Origin: Planctomycetota bacterium
GTDB taxonomy: Bacteria; Planctomycetota; SZUA-567; H5-PLA8
Direction of reading: 5' to 3'
Assembly (NCBI GenBank): GCA_027493525.1
Contig: JAOSKN010000001.1
Span: forward strand, 2,046,001 to 2,110,000
DNA: 64,000 nt
The notes under the pieces were generated by a model that was given only the letters and a program-made list of their open reading frames with translations, did no database searches and had not been told where the DNA came from. Position numbers and translations under genes: made by a program. Positions 42,914 to 53,975 of the stretch are shown one piece after another. Numbering within the stretch: position 1 is the stretch's first letter; the number at the start of each line of letters is the position of its first letter.

Positions 42914-42942
42914 CACTTCGTGCTGTGCAAATGGCACGAAGT

Positions 42943-43049
42943 TCATAAGTTATAGCATCCTGAAAAGTATGCCTGCAAAACAATGTGGTGATTAATGAGC
43001 ATAGAGGTTAATATAGGCCACATTTTAGGGTTTTGATCTGATCGAAAAA
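42943..43049. other. AT-rich spacer between the pgsA-like gene and the kinase operon
   Basis: Short and AT-rich relative to the window. No ORF. It probably holds the promoter of the kinase operon on the - strand and the end of the pgsA-like gene. Confidence 0.4.
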
Positions 43050-43703
43050 CTACTTCTCGGAGCTGGGTTTGGCGGGAAGCGGAGGCGGGTTTTCCATTCG
43101 AAACAGGTGTCGGTTGCCCCAAGTGTAATCGAAGGCCGACCAGAGCGTGAAGCCGGTGACGAGCCACATCAGCGAATGCGCCATGGCCGAGACGTATTCG
43201 CCCGCGCGCGACTGGTAGGCGACCCAGTCGGAGCCCTTGACCGCGGCGATGATCAGGACCGCGATCGCCGCGCCGCCTTGCGCGACGGCTTTGATCTTCC
43301 CGCTGGCGCGCGCCGCGACGTAGAGCCCTTGCTCGATCCCGAAATTGCGGATCACCGTGACCAGCAGGTCGCGGTAGAAGAGGATCATCACCATCCAGAG
43401 CGGGATCCACTTGCCGTGCGCCTGGGAGGCGAAGCTGAAGTAGACGCTGAGCCGGAAGGTGCTGTCGGCGTAGGGGTCGAGGATCTTTCCGAAGTTCGAG
43501 ACGAGGTTGTACTTTCTCGCGATGATGCCGTCGAGGATGTCGCTGGTCTCGCTGAGCACGATCACGGCCAGGCAGGTCCAGAGCCCGGCTTGTGGCGTCA
43601 GCCAGGCGCTCAGGAAGCCGCCTTCGCCGGAGCCGATGAAGAGCGCCAGAAAGATCGGCGCGCTGGCCAGGCGGAAGAGGGTCAGAAGGTTGGGAACAGA
43701 CAT
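43050..43703 (-). CDS. pgsA: CDP-alcohol phosphatidyltransferase (PgsA-like)
   Basis: 217 residues from ATG 43703 (upstream in-frame sequence is not used). The CDP-alcohol phosphotransferase motif D-x2-DG-x2-AR-x8-G-x3-D-x3-D is visible as SDILDGIIARKYNLVSNFGKILDPYADS. Several hydrophobic helices surround it. The N-terminal NLLTLFRLASAPIFL and the overall size are typical of phosphatidylglycerophosphate synthase, which makes PGP from CDP-diacylglycerol and glycerol-3-phosphate. The C-terminal tail after the last membrane segment is extended. Confidence 0.85.
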   Translation of the reverse strand: MSVPNLLTLFRLASAPIFLALFIGSGEGGFLSAWLTPQAGLWTCLAVIVLSETSDILDGIIARKYNLVSNFGKILDPYADSTFRLSVYFSFASQAHGKWIPLWMVMILFYRDLLVTVIRNFGIEQGLYVAARASGKIKAVAQGGAAIAVLIIAAVKGSDWVAYQSRAGEYVSAMAHSLMWLVTGFTLWSAFDYTWGNRHLFRMENPPPLPAKPSSEK

Positions 43704-43874
43704 CGTCTGGAGTTCCTGGCGTTCGTTCCCGCTTCCTCCGGCTAAAGGCCGACGCGCCGCGGGCGCGCGGGGCGAGGGCCGTGAAGCCCTGCGCCTCCGG
43801 GGACGAGATCGAAGCAACGCAACCAAGCTGAGCGCCTTAAAGACTAGGCGTTGCGGCCGTCCGGGCAAGTCCCT

Positions 43875-43902
43875 CCGCATTTCGAATTCCGCATTCGGCA
43901 TT
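43875..43902 (+). repeat. 7-bp-period array upstream of the phosphatase gene
   Basis: CCGCATT, TCGAATT, CCGCATT and CGGCATT in perfect register, ending 18 bp before the ATG at 43921. Confidence 0.8.
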
Positions 43903-43920
43903 TTGCCGTAGGCTGTCTTC

Positions 43921-44544
43921 ATGCTGATCCTCTGCGATTTCGACGGCACCATCACCGAGCAGGACGTGACCAACCTGATCTGGGACCGCCACATCCGGCC
44001 GGACTGGCGGGAGGCGCTCTTGCCGCCCTACCGCGCGGGGATCGTCTCGCCGCCGGAACTGATGGCGCAGGGTTACGGGGAGATCTCCGCCGGCGCCGAG
44101 GAACTGCTCGACTTCGTCAGGCCGCAGGTGAATCTGCGGCGCGGTTTCGAGCCGTTCTTGGCGGCGTGCGAGTCGCGGGCCTGGCCCTTCCGGGTGGTCA
44201 GCCAAGGTCTGGACTGGTATCTGCGCGCGTTTCTGCCGCCGGGGGTGACGTTCCACTGCCTGGAGGCGGAGCTGAAAGGGACTTGGCAGGTGCGCGTCCC
44301 GGCCGAGGTCGGGCTCCCCGCGGGACAGGACTACAAGGTCTGGATCATGGAGGGGCTGCGCCGCGAGCATCCCAGCCGGCCGGCCGTCTTCTTCGGCGAC
44401 GGGACCAACGACCTGCCGATTGCCCGCAAGGCCGATCGCGTCTTCGCGGTGGCCGGGAGCATGCTGGAGCGGCTCTGCGCCGAGCACGGCGTGCCGGCAA
44501 CGAGCTTCACGGGGTTCGACGAGGCGTTGGACGCGCTGTCGTGA
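43921..44544 (+). CDS. mtnX: MtnX-like HAD phosphatase
   Basis: 207 residues. HAD motifs: ILCDFDGTITEQD with the nucleophile Asp at the N-terminus, RVVSQGLDWYLR with the Ser, and VFFGDGTNDLPIARKAD at the end. The order and the VTNLIWDRH insert match 2-hydroxy-3-keto-5-methylthiopentenyl-1-phosphate phosphatase (MtnX) of methionine salvage. The adjacent mtnA gene, 265 bp away on the other strand, supports this. Other HAD phosphatases of similar layout exist. Confidence 0.7.
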   Translation: MLILCDFDGTITEQDVTNLIWDRHIRPDWREALLPPYRAGIVSPPELMAQGYGEISAGAEELLDFVRPQVNLRRGFEPFLAACESRAWPFRVVSQGLDWYLRAFLPPGVTFHCLEAELKGTWQVRVPAEVGLPAGQDYKVWIMEGLRREHPSRPAVFFGDGTNDLPIARKADRVFAVAGSMLERLCAEHGVPATSFTGFDEALDALS

Positions 44545-44623
44545 GTGGCGTGAGCAGGCAGGCGCGCTCCGGCTCTGCCGTGCGATTCAAAACGTAAAAC
44601 GGAATGGCGGATTGCGTGCCGGG

Positions 44624-44640
44624 CTCTACGTATCGTAGAG
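44624..44640. repeat. Hairpin between mtnX and mtnA
   Basis: CTCTACG-TAT-CGTAGAG, a 7-bp perfect inverted repeat around TAT, in the 265-bp gap between two genes that converge. It could end transcription of mtnX or mtnA. The rest of the gap (44641-44808) has no feature I can support. Confidence 0.5.
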
Positions 44641-44808
44641 GCTCCTGACCCACTGCTGACCCTACCATGCTGCATGTACCGCATTGGACGCGGAGCACTG
44701 CAGAGAAGCTTCAAATGGGTTCTTGCCTGGGTTCCATTCGATTCTGGTTCGCGTTTTGCGGGATTCGACACAGCCCCGCGCTTTGCGCTACAGGTTCGAG
44801 AGCCTTCG

Positions 44809-45867
<1,059 letters not shown>

Positions 45868-45969
45868 GGTGTCCGGTATCCGGTTGACGGCCTTTGCGCG
45901 TTCCTTCTCCCGAGGAAACGAACAAGACTAAAGCGTAGCCGGATTCGCGGGCGAGGAAAGGACGGCCGC

Positions 45970-48900
45970 CTACTTCATGTCCTCGGGATCGAAGACGTAG
46001 CGGACGACGATGCCGTCGTTGAGCGCGGCGACGTACTGCGCCTTCACGCCGCCCGGGCGGCGGGTGCGCGCGTCTTCGGGAACCCAGGCGGCGCTGACCG
46101 GATGCCAGACGGCGCAGGGGTGCGGGTCGGTGCACCAGCCGGGGACTTCCCCGTCGGCGGCCCAGACCTGGGGCGTGATGCCGGTGCCCGCGTGCCCCGA
46201 CTTGCCGGCGAGGTCGATCAGCACCGGCCCGCCGCGTTTACCCTGCGGCGGGAACTGGCGCACTGAGACGATCGCGCCCGGAGGAATCGAGTATTGGTAG
46301 GTCTTGGGCTTGAAGCCTGCCGGCACGTCGCCCGCCGCGCGCTTGTCGTTCACGAAGACGCCGGCCTGGTATTCGCAGGCGACGGTGAGCTTGACCTGCT
46401 GGAGCCCCTGCTGCGCGCCGCGGCGGCGCACTTCGTCGACGCGCAGCGACTCCTCGCGCAGCGCCTTGGCGTAGCCGGCCTCCAGGGCGCCGTGGAGCTT
46501 GACCGGGCCGACGTTCACGCTCCCGTTGCCCACGACGAGGGCGGGGAAGAGGCGCCCGGTCGGCGATGGCGGCAGGCGCACGACCTGCGGGGCGCCCTGC
46601 CCGTGGATCCAGGCGCGTTCGGGCGCGAACTGTACGACCAAGCTGGCCGGCTTGTCCGCGGCGGGAACCTGTTTGACGTTCAGGCGCTTCTCGACTTCGT
46701 TGATCCACAGGAAGACCGAGCCGTCGGCCTGGTACCAGCAGGTGGCCAGGGGCGGGGTTCCGGCGCAGAGGTCGGGGAAGACCGCCCAGCCGTACTCGGC
46801 GCGGTCCACCGGCTGGACGAGGGCTTCCAGGCGCGCGACCTGGGCGAGCGGGAGGCTCAGGCGCAGTCCGGACGGCGCGCCGCCGGTGGACGTGAGCGTC
46901 CACCAGCCGACCTTCCAGCCCAGGCGCGTGTTTTGGAGCAGCGCCCATTCCTTCCGTTCGTTGGCCTCGAAGGTGAGCTGGTCGTAGTGCCAGGCCCAGC
47001 GATCGCCGTCGGGTCCGTCGAGCGCGAAGGCGGGCGCGGCAAAGTAGCGCTGCCAGGGCGGATCCTGGCGATCCAGGCGCAGGTACGCGGCGTCGAGCAG
47101 CCGGCGGTTGTCGTGATACCACTGCGTGTCGGCGAAGTTCCGTTCCAGCGCGGCGAGGCCGGGGCCGAGTTCCTTGCGTTCGCCGGTTTTGAGTTTGCGG
47201 CTCAGGGCGTCGAAGGCCATGAGGGCCTCGTTCTCGCGCGCGGGGTTGGGCGCGACGACGGGCTTGGGCGCGGCGGATCGGACCGGGACGGGGACGAGCA
47301 CCGCCGGCGCGGGAGGCGGCGGGTCGGTCGGCTCCTTCGGCCGGTCCGGCGGCTGGGGCGGCTCGGGGATGCGCGGCGCGGGCTGGTCGGGCGGCTTATC
47401 CGGAATCGCGACGGGCGTCTCCGGCTGGGTCTTTCGCTCGGGCCGATCCGGTCCCGGAGGGCGCTCGGGGGCGATCACGATGTCCGGCGGCGCGGGATGG
47501 GCGGACGGGTCGGTCTGATCCGGTTGGCCGCCGTCTCCCTTGAAGACGAGCGCAGCGCCCCCCGCGGCGAGCACCAGCAGCACGACCGCGACGAGCGGCA
47601 TGGCGGACTTCCGAGCCTGCGCCACCGGCGGCGCGGCCTCGACCGGGGCCTTGCGCCCGGCGGCCGGGACCTCGGGCCTGGGCGCGACGGGTTCGGCGAG
47701 CTTGGCCGGCGTCCCACGCCGCTCGCTGGCCTGCACGGGCGCCGTGGGCGCGGTGGGGGGACTTCCAGGGGCTCCGGCCGCGCTTCGGGCTTTGCATCCG
47801 GGATGATCGGCTTGACGCCCTTGACGGTCTCGATCACGGCCTGGGAGTCGTAGGCCGCCTTGACGGGTTCCTGAGGCGCGCTGAGCGTGCGCAGTTCCTC
47901 GCCGACGTTCTCACGGGCGACCGGGGCGAGGCGGCGGGAGGATTCGCGGCTGGTCGGGGGCGGAGCGGGCCGGGGGCCGACGGGGGCGTGCTTCTTGGTG
48001 GTTCGCGCGTGGACCGGGTCGAGCTTGCCGGTGGTGGCGCGCTGGGAGCGGGCGCCGCGGCGGCCCGCGGCCGGCGCGCGCAGCGGGGGGCGCTTGAAGG
48101 CGACCGAACTCCGGGCCGTGAAGCCGATCACGTGGGCGGGCATCTGATCGTCGAGGAGCGCCTTCAGGTCCGCCTCCATGTCGGCGGGCGTCTGGTAGCG
48201 GTCGGCCGGCTCCTTGGCCATCGCCTTGGCGACGATCCATTCGAGTTCTTCGGGCAGGTCGGGGGCATGGGCGCGCGGGCTGGGCGCCTCGTCGGTGACG
48301 TGCATGACCATCACCGCCGTCGGCGTGGGGGCCTCGAAGGGCACTTTGCCGCTGACCATGTGATAGAGCGAAGCGCCGAGGCTGTAGAGGTCCGAGCGCG
48401 TGTCGATGTCGGTCTTGCCCTTGGCCTGCTCGGGCGAAATGTAATGCGGCGTGCCGACGGCCTGGCCGCTTTGCGTGAGCGCGGCCTCTTCGGCCTTCTG
48501 GACTTCCTTGGCCAGGCCGAGGTCGCAGAGCTTGGCCACGCCGTCGCGGGTGAGCATCATGTTGTCGGGCTTGATGTCCCGGTGCACGAGCCCCTGCGCC
48601 TTCCAGGCGTACCCGAGCGCGTTGGCGACCTGCCGGCAGATGTCCACGGCCTCCCGCCAGGGCAAGCGCCCCTTCGCCTGGAGTTCGCTCTTGACGGTGT
48701 TCCCGTCCACGAACTCCATCGCGAAATAGGTGACGCCCTGATGCTCGCCGACGTCGATGCCGTGGACGATATGCAGGTGGTCGAGCCTCCCCGAGGCGCG
48801 CGCCTCGCGGAAGAAGCGCTCGCGAAAGGTCAGGTCCCTGGCCAGCTTCGGCGGGAGGATCTTCAGCGCGACGATGCGGTCCATCGAGATCTGGCGGGCT

Positions 48901-49190
48901 TTGTAGACGGCCCCCATGGCGCCGTGCCCCAGCCGCGAGAGAATCTCGAATCCCGCGACGATCCGCTTGGCTTCGCGCTGGAGCAGGTCTTCGCAGGTCC
49001 TGACCTGGTCTTCGGTCAGGATGCCTTTCTTGACCAGGATCGCGGGGAGTTCGTCGGGGACGCCCAACTCGGCCAGCGTCTGCTGCGCGACCAGGGCTTC
49101 GTCGAGCTGCTGCTGCGTGAGCAGCCCCATTTCGAGCGCCACGTCGGAGAAGGAGCGCCGCGCGGTGGATTCGCCGGATTTGGAAGCCAT
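45970..49190 (-). CDS. Receptor-type Ser/Thr protein kinase with large extracytoplasmic domain, split by a frameshift
   Basis: About 1073 residues when two frames are joined. Residues 1-75 are a MshEN-like domain (GLLTQQQLDEALVAQ, GILTEDQVRTCEDLL). The kinase domain follows: LGHGAMGAVYKARQ, VALKILP, VHRDIKPDN, CDLGLAKE (DLG in place of DFG), GTPHYISPEQAKG. After a Pro/Lys-rich linker a single membrane helix (AMPLVAVVLLVLAAGGAALVF, near 530-550) leads to a 500-residue external domain with a jelly-roll-like stretch. The frame breaks at the G-run 47755-47760; one more G joins LEVPPP to TAPTAPVQAS. Confidence 0.85.
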
Positions 49191-49313
49191 CAACCCGTCG
49201 CTCCCGCGCACGCCGGGCCGCCCTTGCACGAGTGCCGCACAGGAGCATAACCCTAATTAGTTCAACACGTTAATACGTACCCCGGAGGAGTCGAAGGTGA
49301 CGGCAAGAATTGC

Positions 49314-49832
49314 TCAAGGTGCAGGGCGTTTCAACTTGGACTGAAGCTGTTCGTTCTTTTCGCGGACTTTGACCACCATGTCCTTCTTGAACTCCTCGAG
49401 TTTGCGCTGCAGGCGCTCCTCGGAGAGGGCCATGATCTGGACGGCGAGGACGGCCGCGTTGTAGGCCCCGAAGGCGCCGATGGCCACCGTGGCGACGGGC
49501 ACGCCGGGAGGCATCTGGACGGTGGCGTACAGGGCGTCGGCGCCGTGAAGGGGCGTGGCGTCGAGGGGCACGCCGATGACGGGAAGGGTGGTGTGGGCGG
49601 CGAGCACGCCGGCCAGATGCGCGGCGCCGGCGGCGGCGGCGATGATGACCTGGACGCCGCGTTCGCGCGCGCCTCGGGAGAGCGCGGCGGCCTCGTCGGG
49701 CGTGCGGTGCGCCGAGCAGACCTTGGCTTCGTAAGGCACGTCGAACTTGGCGAGCGTCGCGAGGCACGGCTCCATCACGGGCAGGTCGCTGTCGGAACCC
49801 ATCAGGACGTAGACGCGGGGTGAGTCGGCCAT
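49314..49832 (-). CDS. purE: N5-carboxyaminoimidazole ribonucleotide mutase
   Basis: 172 residues from ATG 49832, typical of class I PurE, EC 5.4.99.18, which moves the carboxylate of N5-CAIR in purine synthesis. Signatures: [82 protein letters not shown], with the catalytic His in SAHRTP. purK is not in the window. Sixty-three bases separate it from the upstream PATAN gene on the same strand. Confidence 0.94.
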   Translation of the reverse strand: MADSPRVYVLMGSDSDLPVMEPCLATLAKFDVPYEAKVCSAHRTPDEAAALSRGARERGVQVIIAAAAGAAHLAGVLAAHTTLPVIGVPLDATPLHGADALYATVQMPPGVPVATVAIGAFGAYNAAVLAVQIMALSEERLQRKLEEFKKDMVVKVREKNEQLQSKLKRPAP

Positions 49833-49894
49833 GGCGGTAAGCTCCGATTCGTGCGGGGAACCAGGCGCGGATTCTCGCGGCGCGCGGCCCCGGG

Positions 49895-52800
49895 TCAATC
49901 CTCGAAGGCGTAGATCTTGCCGTCGGCGCAAATGAAGAAGACGCGCTTGCCGATGGCGATCGGGCGGCTGACGGCGCGGCTGCGCGTGGCCGTGCGGTAA
50001 TCCCAATGCAGGTCGTAGCTCTCATTCTGTTCGTCGTACTTCAGGGCATAGAAGTGTCCTTTTTCGGTGGCGTAGTAGACGTAATTGCCGAGTCCCGCGG
50101 GGGCGACGGTGAGACCGCCCTCGGCCTGCTCGCGCAATGAAAGGCGCAGCCGTTCGGTGAGCGAATCGACGCCGAAGAGCCCTTCGGGGCGTTCGGAGCC
50201 GAAAAAGATCATCTGGCGCACGAAGACCGGGTCGGTGGAGATCGCGCCGGGGACGGATTCCACGTTGGTTTCGCCGCCCCCGCCGGTTTCGAAGAAGAAG
50301 ATCGAGCCGTCGGCGGCGCAGGCGACCATGCGCTTGCCGGTCCAGATGGGCCCCGCGGTGATGCTCTGCTGGGAGCGGGTCGTCCACTCGACCTTTTTCT
50401 GGCCGTCTTCGAGTCCCAGCCCATAGAGCTTGCCGTTCAGGCAGCCGACCACGAGGAGGCGTTCCTTGGCCAGGAGCAGGGGCCCGGCGGTGATTTCGGA
50501 AGGAAGGTCCGCGCTGCCCTCGCTCCACAGCGGCGTGCCCTGCTCGACGCGGTAGCCTTCCAGCCGCTTGCCGCGGGGAAGCATGTAGAAGTACTGGTCG
50601 CCGGCGAAGGGCAGGTGCAGGATTCGCGGCGGGACCTTCAGCACATCCTTCGATTTCGACTTCAGGTGCAGGACCGGGTTCTCCGCCGCGTCGGGGTCCA
50701 CGGCGATGCAGTCGCCGCCCAAGGTGGTGTAGAGGACCATCTTCTTGCCGTTGAGGGTGTGGACTTCGACCGAGCCGAAGACTTCCTTGGAGAGTCCGGC
50801 GGGGCCTTCCAGGTTGAACTGCCAGGCTCCGTCGAGGGAGTTGGCGCCGGGGGTCAGCTTGACCAGCCCGCCGTCGACGGTGCCCACCCAGAGGCTCGCG
50901 CCGTCGTAGCAGGCGTTTCCCGAGGGCTTGATGTTGGCGGGCAGGACGCTGATGAAGGCCGGTTTGCGCTTCATGCTGAGCTGGAATTCGGAGTCGAGCC
51001 CCTGGCCGGAGCGGACGACGGATTCGTAGCCGTCGCGCCGAAACTCGAACTGCTTCACGCTTCCCGGGGCATAGCGGATCACGTTGTCCGCGCCGCGGCT
51101 GACGGGCCCCACGAACTTCTCGTCCTTGTAGGCCAGGGCGCGGTCGATGTTCTTGAGCACGATCAGCAGCGGGACCTCGATGGCGACGTTTTTCATCTCG
51201 GGCACGGTGGCGAAACGGCGCAGGAAAGCGTTCTTGAACTGGAATTCCTCGGCGACGCTCTGGAAGGCCTCCTTGGGCGGCTTGGTGATGCGTTCGAGTC
51301 CGGTCCTGAATTCCTTGGCCAGTTCCTCCGCCTGGGTTTTGAGTTCCTTGGCCTTTTCGCGGACTTCAGGGGGCGTGAAGGGGTTGTTCAGCACTTCGTC
51401 GAACTTCTCGAGGGCCTTGAAGACATTATCTTCCTTCCAGAAGGCCTCGCCTTCGGCCAGGATCTGCTTGCTGTTCTGCGTGCCCTGTTCGCGCAGCTTG
51501 TCGAAGTTGGACATCGCCTCGGCGCGCTGCCGATCGAGCCTGATGACCAGGCCCTCGACGGTCTTCGAGACGCCAGAGAACGGCCCGAAGGCGCGCGCGA
51601 GCTTGCTTTCGCGGGCGAGGATGCCCGCCTGATTGTACTTGTCGGCGGCCTCCTTGAACTTTTCCTGGTCCTCCAGAGCCGCCGCGTCGGCGGTGAGCTG
51701 CTTCACCTGGTCTTCGAGGCGCTGGAGATTCTTGTAATTTCCCAGTTCGTGCAGGGCCAACAGGGCGCCCGTGGCCAGGATCGCCACGAAGACCATGGTG
51801 AGGATCAGCGTGCGCTTGGTGCGCGCGCGGCGGTCCTCCTGGGTGAGCATGACGTTGGCGAGCTTCTTTTTAAGGTGCGCGAGTCCCGGGGCGAGCTGCA
51901 TGGCTCGGCGGTAGTATTCGGCGGCTTCCTTGTTCTGGTTCTGGCGCGCCATCATGTCGCCGAGGATCTCGCACTCCTGGGAGGCGGCGCGGCGTTCGCC
52001 TTCCTCGCTGAGGATCTCGACCAGCTCGCGCCGGATTTCATGGGCGGCGGGCTCGAGTTCGAGCGCCTGCCGGGCGATCCGCCGGGCCTGCTGCGCCTGC
52101 TGGTTCTGGCGGTAGTGGTGCATGGCCTCCTGGAACTGGACCAGGGCTTCGCGGACCTGTCCGCGCTTGCCGTAGATCGCGCCGAGCCGCTCGCGCGAGG
52201 GCAGGTGGTCGGGCAGGACCTGGAGGATGCGCCGGTACAGTTCGACGGCCGCGTCCTCGTCGCCGCTCTTGAGAGCGCCGTCGGCCAGCACGCTGAAATG
52301 GATCACGGCCTTGTCGGCCTGGTCGGAGGCGGCCAGGGAGGTGGCGAGTTCGCGCCGCACCTCGGCGTTGTCCTCGCCCATGGCCAGGCGGCGTTCGAGG
52401 TTCTTGCAGAGCCGGTCCTTATCGCCGGCGGCCTTGATCTCTTCGGTGACGGCGCGCAGTTCGTCGAGCGCGGCGGGCCGAATCAGGCTCGACTGCAGGA
52501 AGCCGGAGACGGCGGAGAGGACCTCGTAGCGGAACAGGAAGGTGTCGTGGATCAGGTCGTCCACGTCGCGCTTGCCGTCGATCAGCGAGATGACGCGCTT
52601 CTCGATGACGTCGACCTCGAGCTGCCCGCCCTCGATGGCCTCGCGCACCTGCTTGTCGACGACGTAGATCTCGCGGAAGGACGGCACCTGCTGGCGCAGC
52701 CGCTCGCACTCGTCGACGCGGCGCGCGGCTTCCATGATCAGGTTGGAGATGGGCATGGAGGGCCCGGCGCCGGAGGCGCGCTCCATGAACAAGTCCGGGT

Positions 52801-53202
52801 TGGCCGGCCCTCGGTGAATTCGAAGGTGGCCTTTTCCCAGCCGAAGAGTTCGTAGATTTCCTCTTCGATCTGGTGAATCAGCGCGCGGTCGATCTCTTCC
52901 TGGGAGAGCAAGTTGAGTTCGAGCAGGCAGCGCCCGAGGGGCTGGCCGGACTCCTGCTGCCGCGCCAGGCCCTGTTCGATCTGCTCGGGCTGGGCGATGC
53001 CGCGGCCCACGAGCATTTCGCCGAGCACGAGAGGGACCTTGCTGCCGCGGGAGAGGTTCTTGACCTGACCGGACTCGAAATAGATGTGACGTTCCAGGCC
53101 GCCGGGCTGGGTGATCCGCAGCGTGCCCGTCTGCTGATTCATGGCCAGGTTCTGGAAGACGTCGGCCAGGCTGAAGCTTTCAACGCTTCCCTGGAAGCCC
53201 AT
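49895..53202 (-). CDS. PATAN (DUF4388)/MshEN/TPR protein with PQQ-type beta-propeller, split by a frameshift
   Basis: About 1102 residues after joining frames; start ATG 53202. The first 130 residues are a PATAN domain (GFQGSVESFSLADVFQNLAMN, GTLRITQPGGLERHIYF, then a MshEN-type GMLIAQ-like IAQPEQIEQGLARQ). Next is a segment with PSFREIYVVDKQVREAIE, then several TPR-like helices (DEDAAVELYRRILQVLPDHLPSRERLG). A membrane helix (TLILTMVFVAILATGALLALH, near 465) precedes a helical region and a C-terminal eight-repeat propeller (YVYYATEKGHFYALK). The break at 52808-52810 needs one more base. Confidence 0.7.
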
Positions 53203-53343
53203 AAGCCACCCATGACCTCCAGGCCGGGCCATGCGCCTTGGCGCGGAAAGGCCCCAAGGGCGCGCGAGGCGCCCCGCCGCCGGGGATGCAAACTATGATA
53301 TTGCCAGCACTAGCGCAAGGAAAGGAGCCCGAGTGTCCGCCAG

Positions 53344-53847
53344 CTACTTCTTTTCGTCGCCGGCGCCAAAGAAATCGTCCAGGGCCTTCTCGGCGGCCTG
53401 TTCGTACCCCTGGCCCACGGTCGATTCGCGGTCCTTGTTCTTCTCGATCGACTTGATCAGCAGATCGGAGAGCTTCTGGGTCAGTTCCTCGGCATACAGG
53501 CGGACCATGCCGAGGGTGGTGCGGTCGTCGAAGATGATGACCACCAGCGCGCGCTCGGCGACCAGCCCGATGTGGATGTTCTCGTTGCGGCCCTGGTGGA
53601 AGAGGACGGTGAACTCGGTCTCGCCCAGCAGCTTCGCCACTTCGCGGGTGGAGGCGAAGGAGCCGGCGACCAGGGCGGCGATCGAGTCGGTATTGAAGGA
53701 CTTGGTGAAGCCTTTCTTGGTGACGAGGTGGCCTTCCTTGTCGATGAGCAGCGCGCATTTGGCCTGCGAGCGGTCGAGGAAGTCGCCCAGGATCTTGTTG
53801 ATCTCGTTGACGTCTTCTTCGTAGAAGACCAGCCGGGCCTGCCTCAT
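53344..53847 (-). CDS. MglB-like roadblock/LC7 protein
   Basis: 167 residues. Roadblock fold: INKILGDFLDRSQAKCALLIDKEGHLVTKKGF, SIAALVAGSFASTREVAKLLGE, TVLFHQGRNENIHIGLVAERALVVIIFDDRTTLGMVRLYAEEL. A C-terminal helical tail of about 40 residues extends the usual 130. MglB proteins act as GTPase-activating or localisation partners of MglA-type GTPases. The GTPase gene is the next one upstream in the same operon, at 53976. Together with the PATAN protein this reads as one switch module. Confidence 0.85.
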   Translation of the reverse strand: MRQARLVFYEEDVNEINKILGDFLDRSQAKCALLIDKEGHLVTKKGFTKSFNTDSIAALVAGSFASTREVAKLLGETEFTVLFHQGRNENIHIGLVAERALVVIIFDDRTTLGMVRLYAEELTQKLSDLLIKSIEKNKDRESTVGQGYEQAAEKALDDFFGAGDEKK

Positions 53848-53975
53848 TTTTTTCGCTGAATGCCATCGGATTCCTCCTGGGCGACCGGTCCCAAGCAGCG
53901 ATCGACGCCCGGCGAAGCCTCAGTATACCGTTTTCAGGCACCGCGGTCCATGCGTGGACCGCCGGTTGGCGGAGT

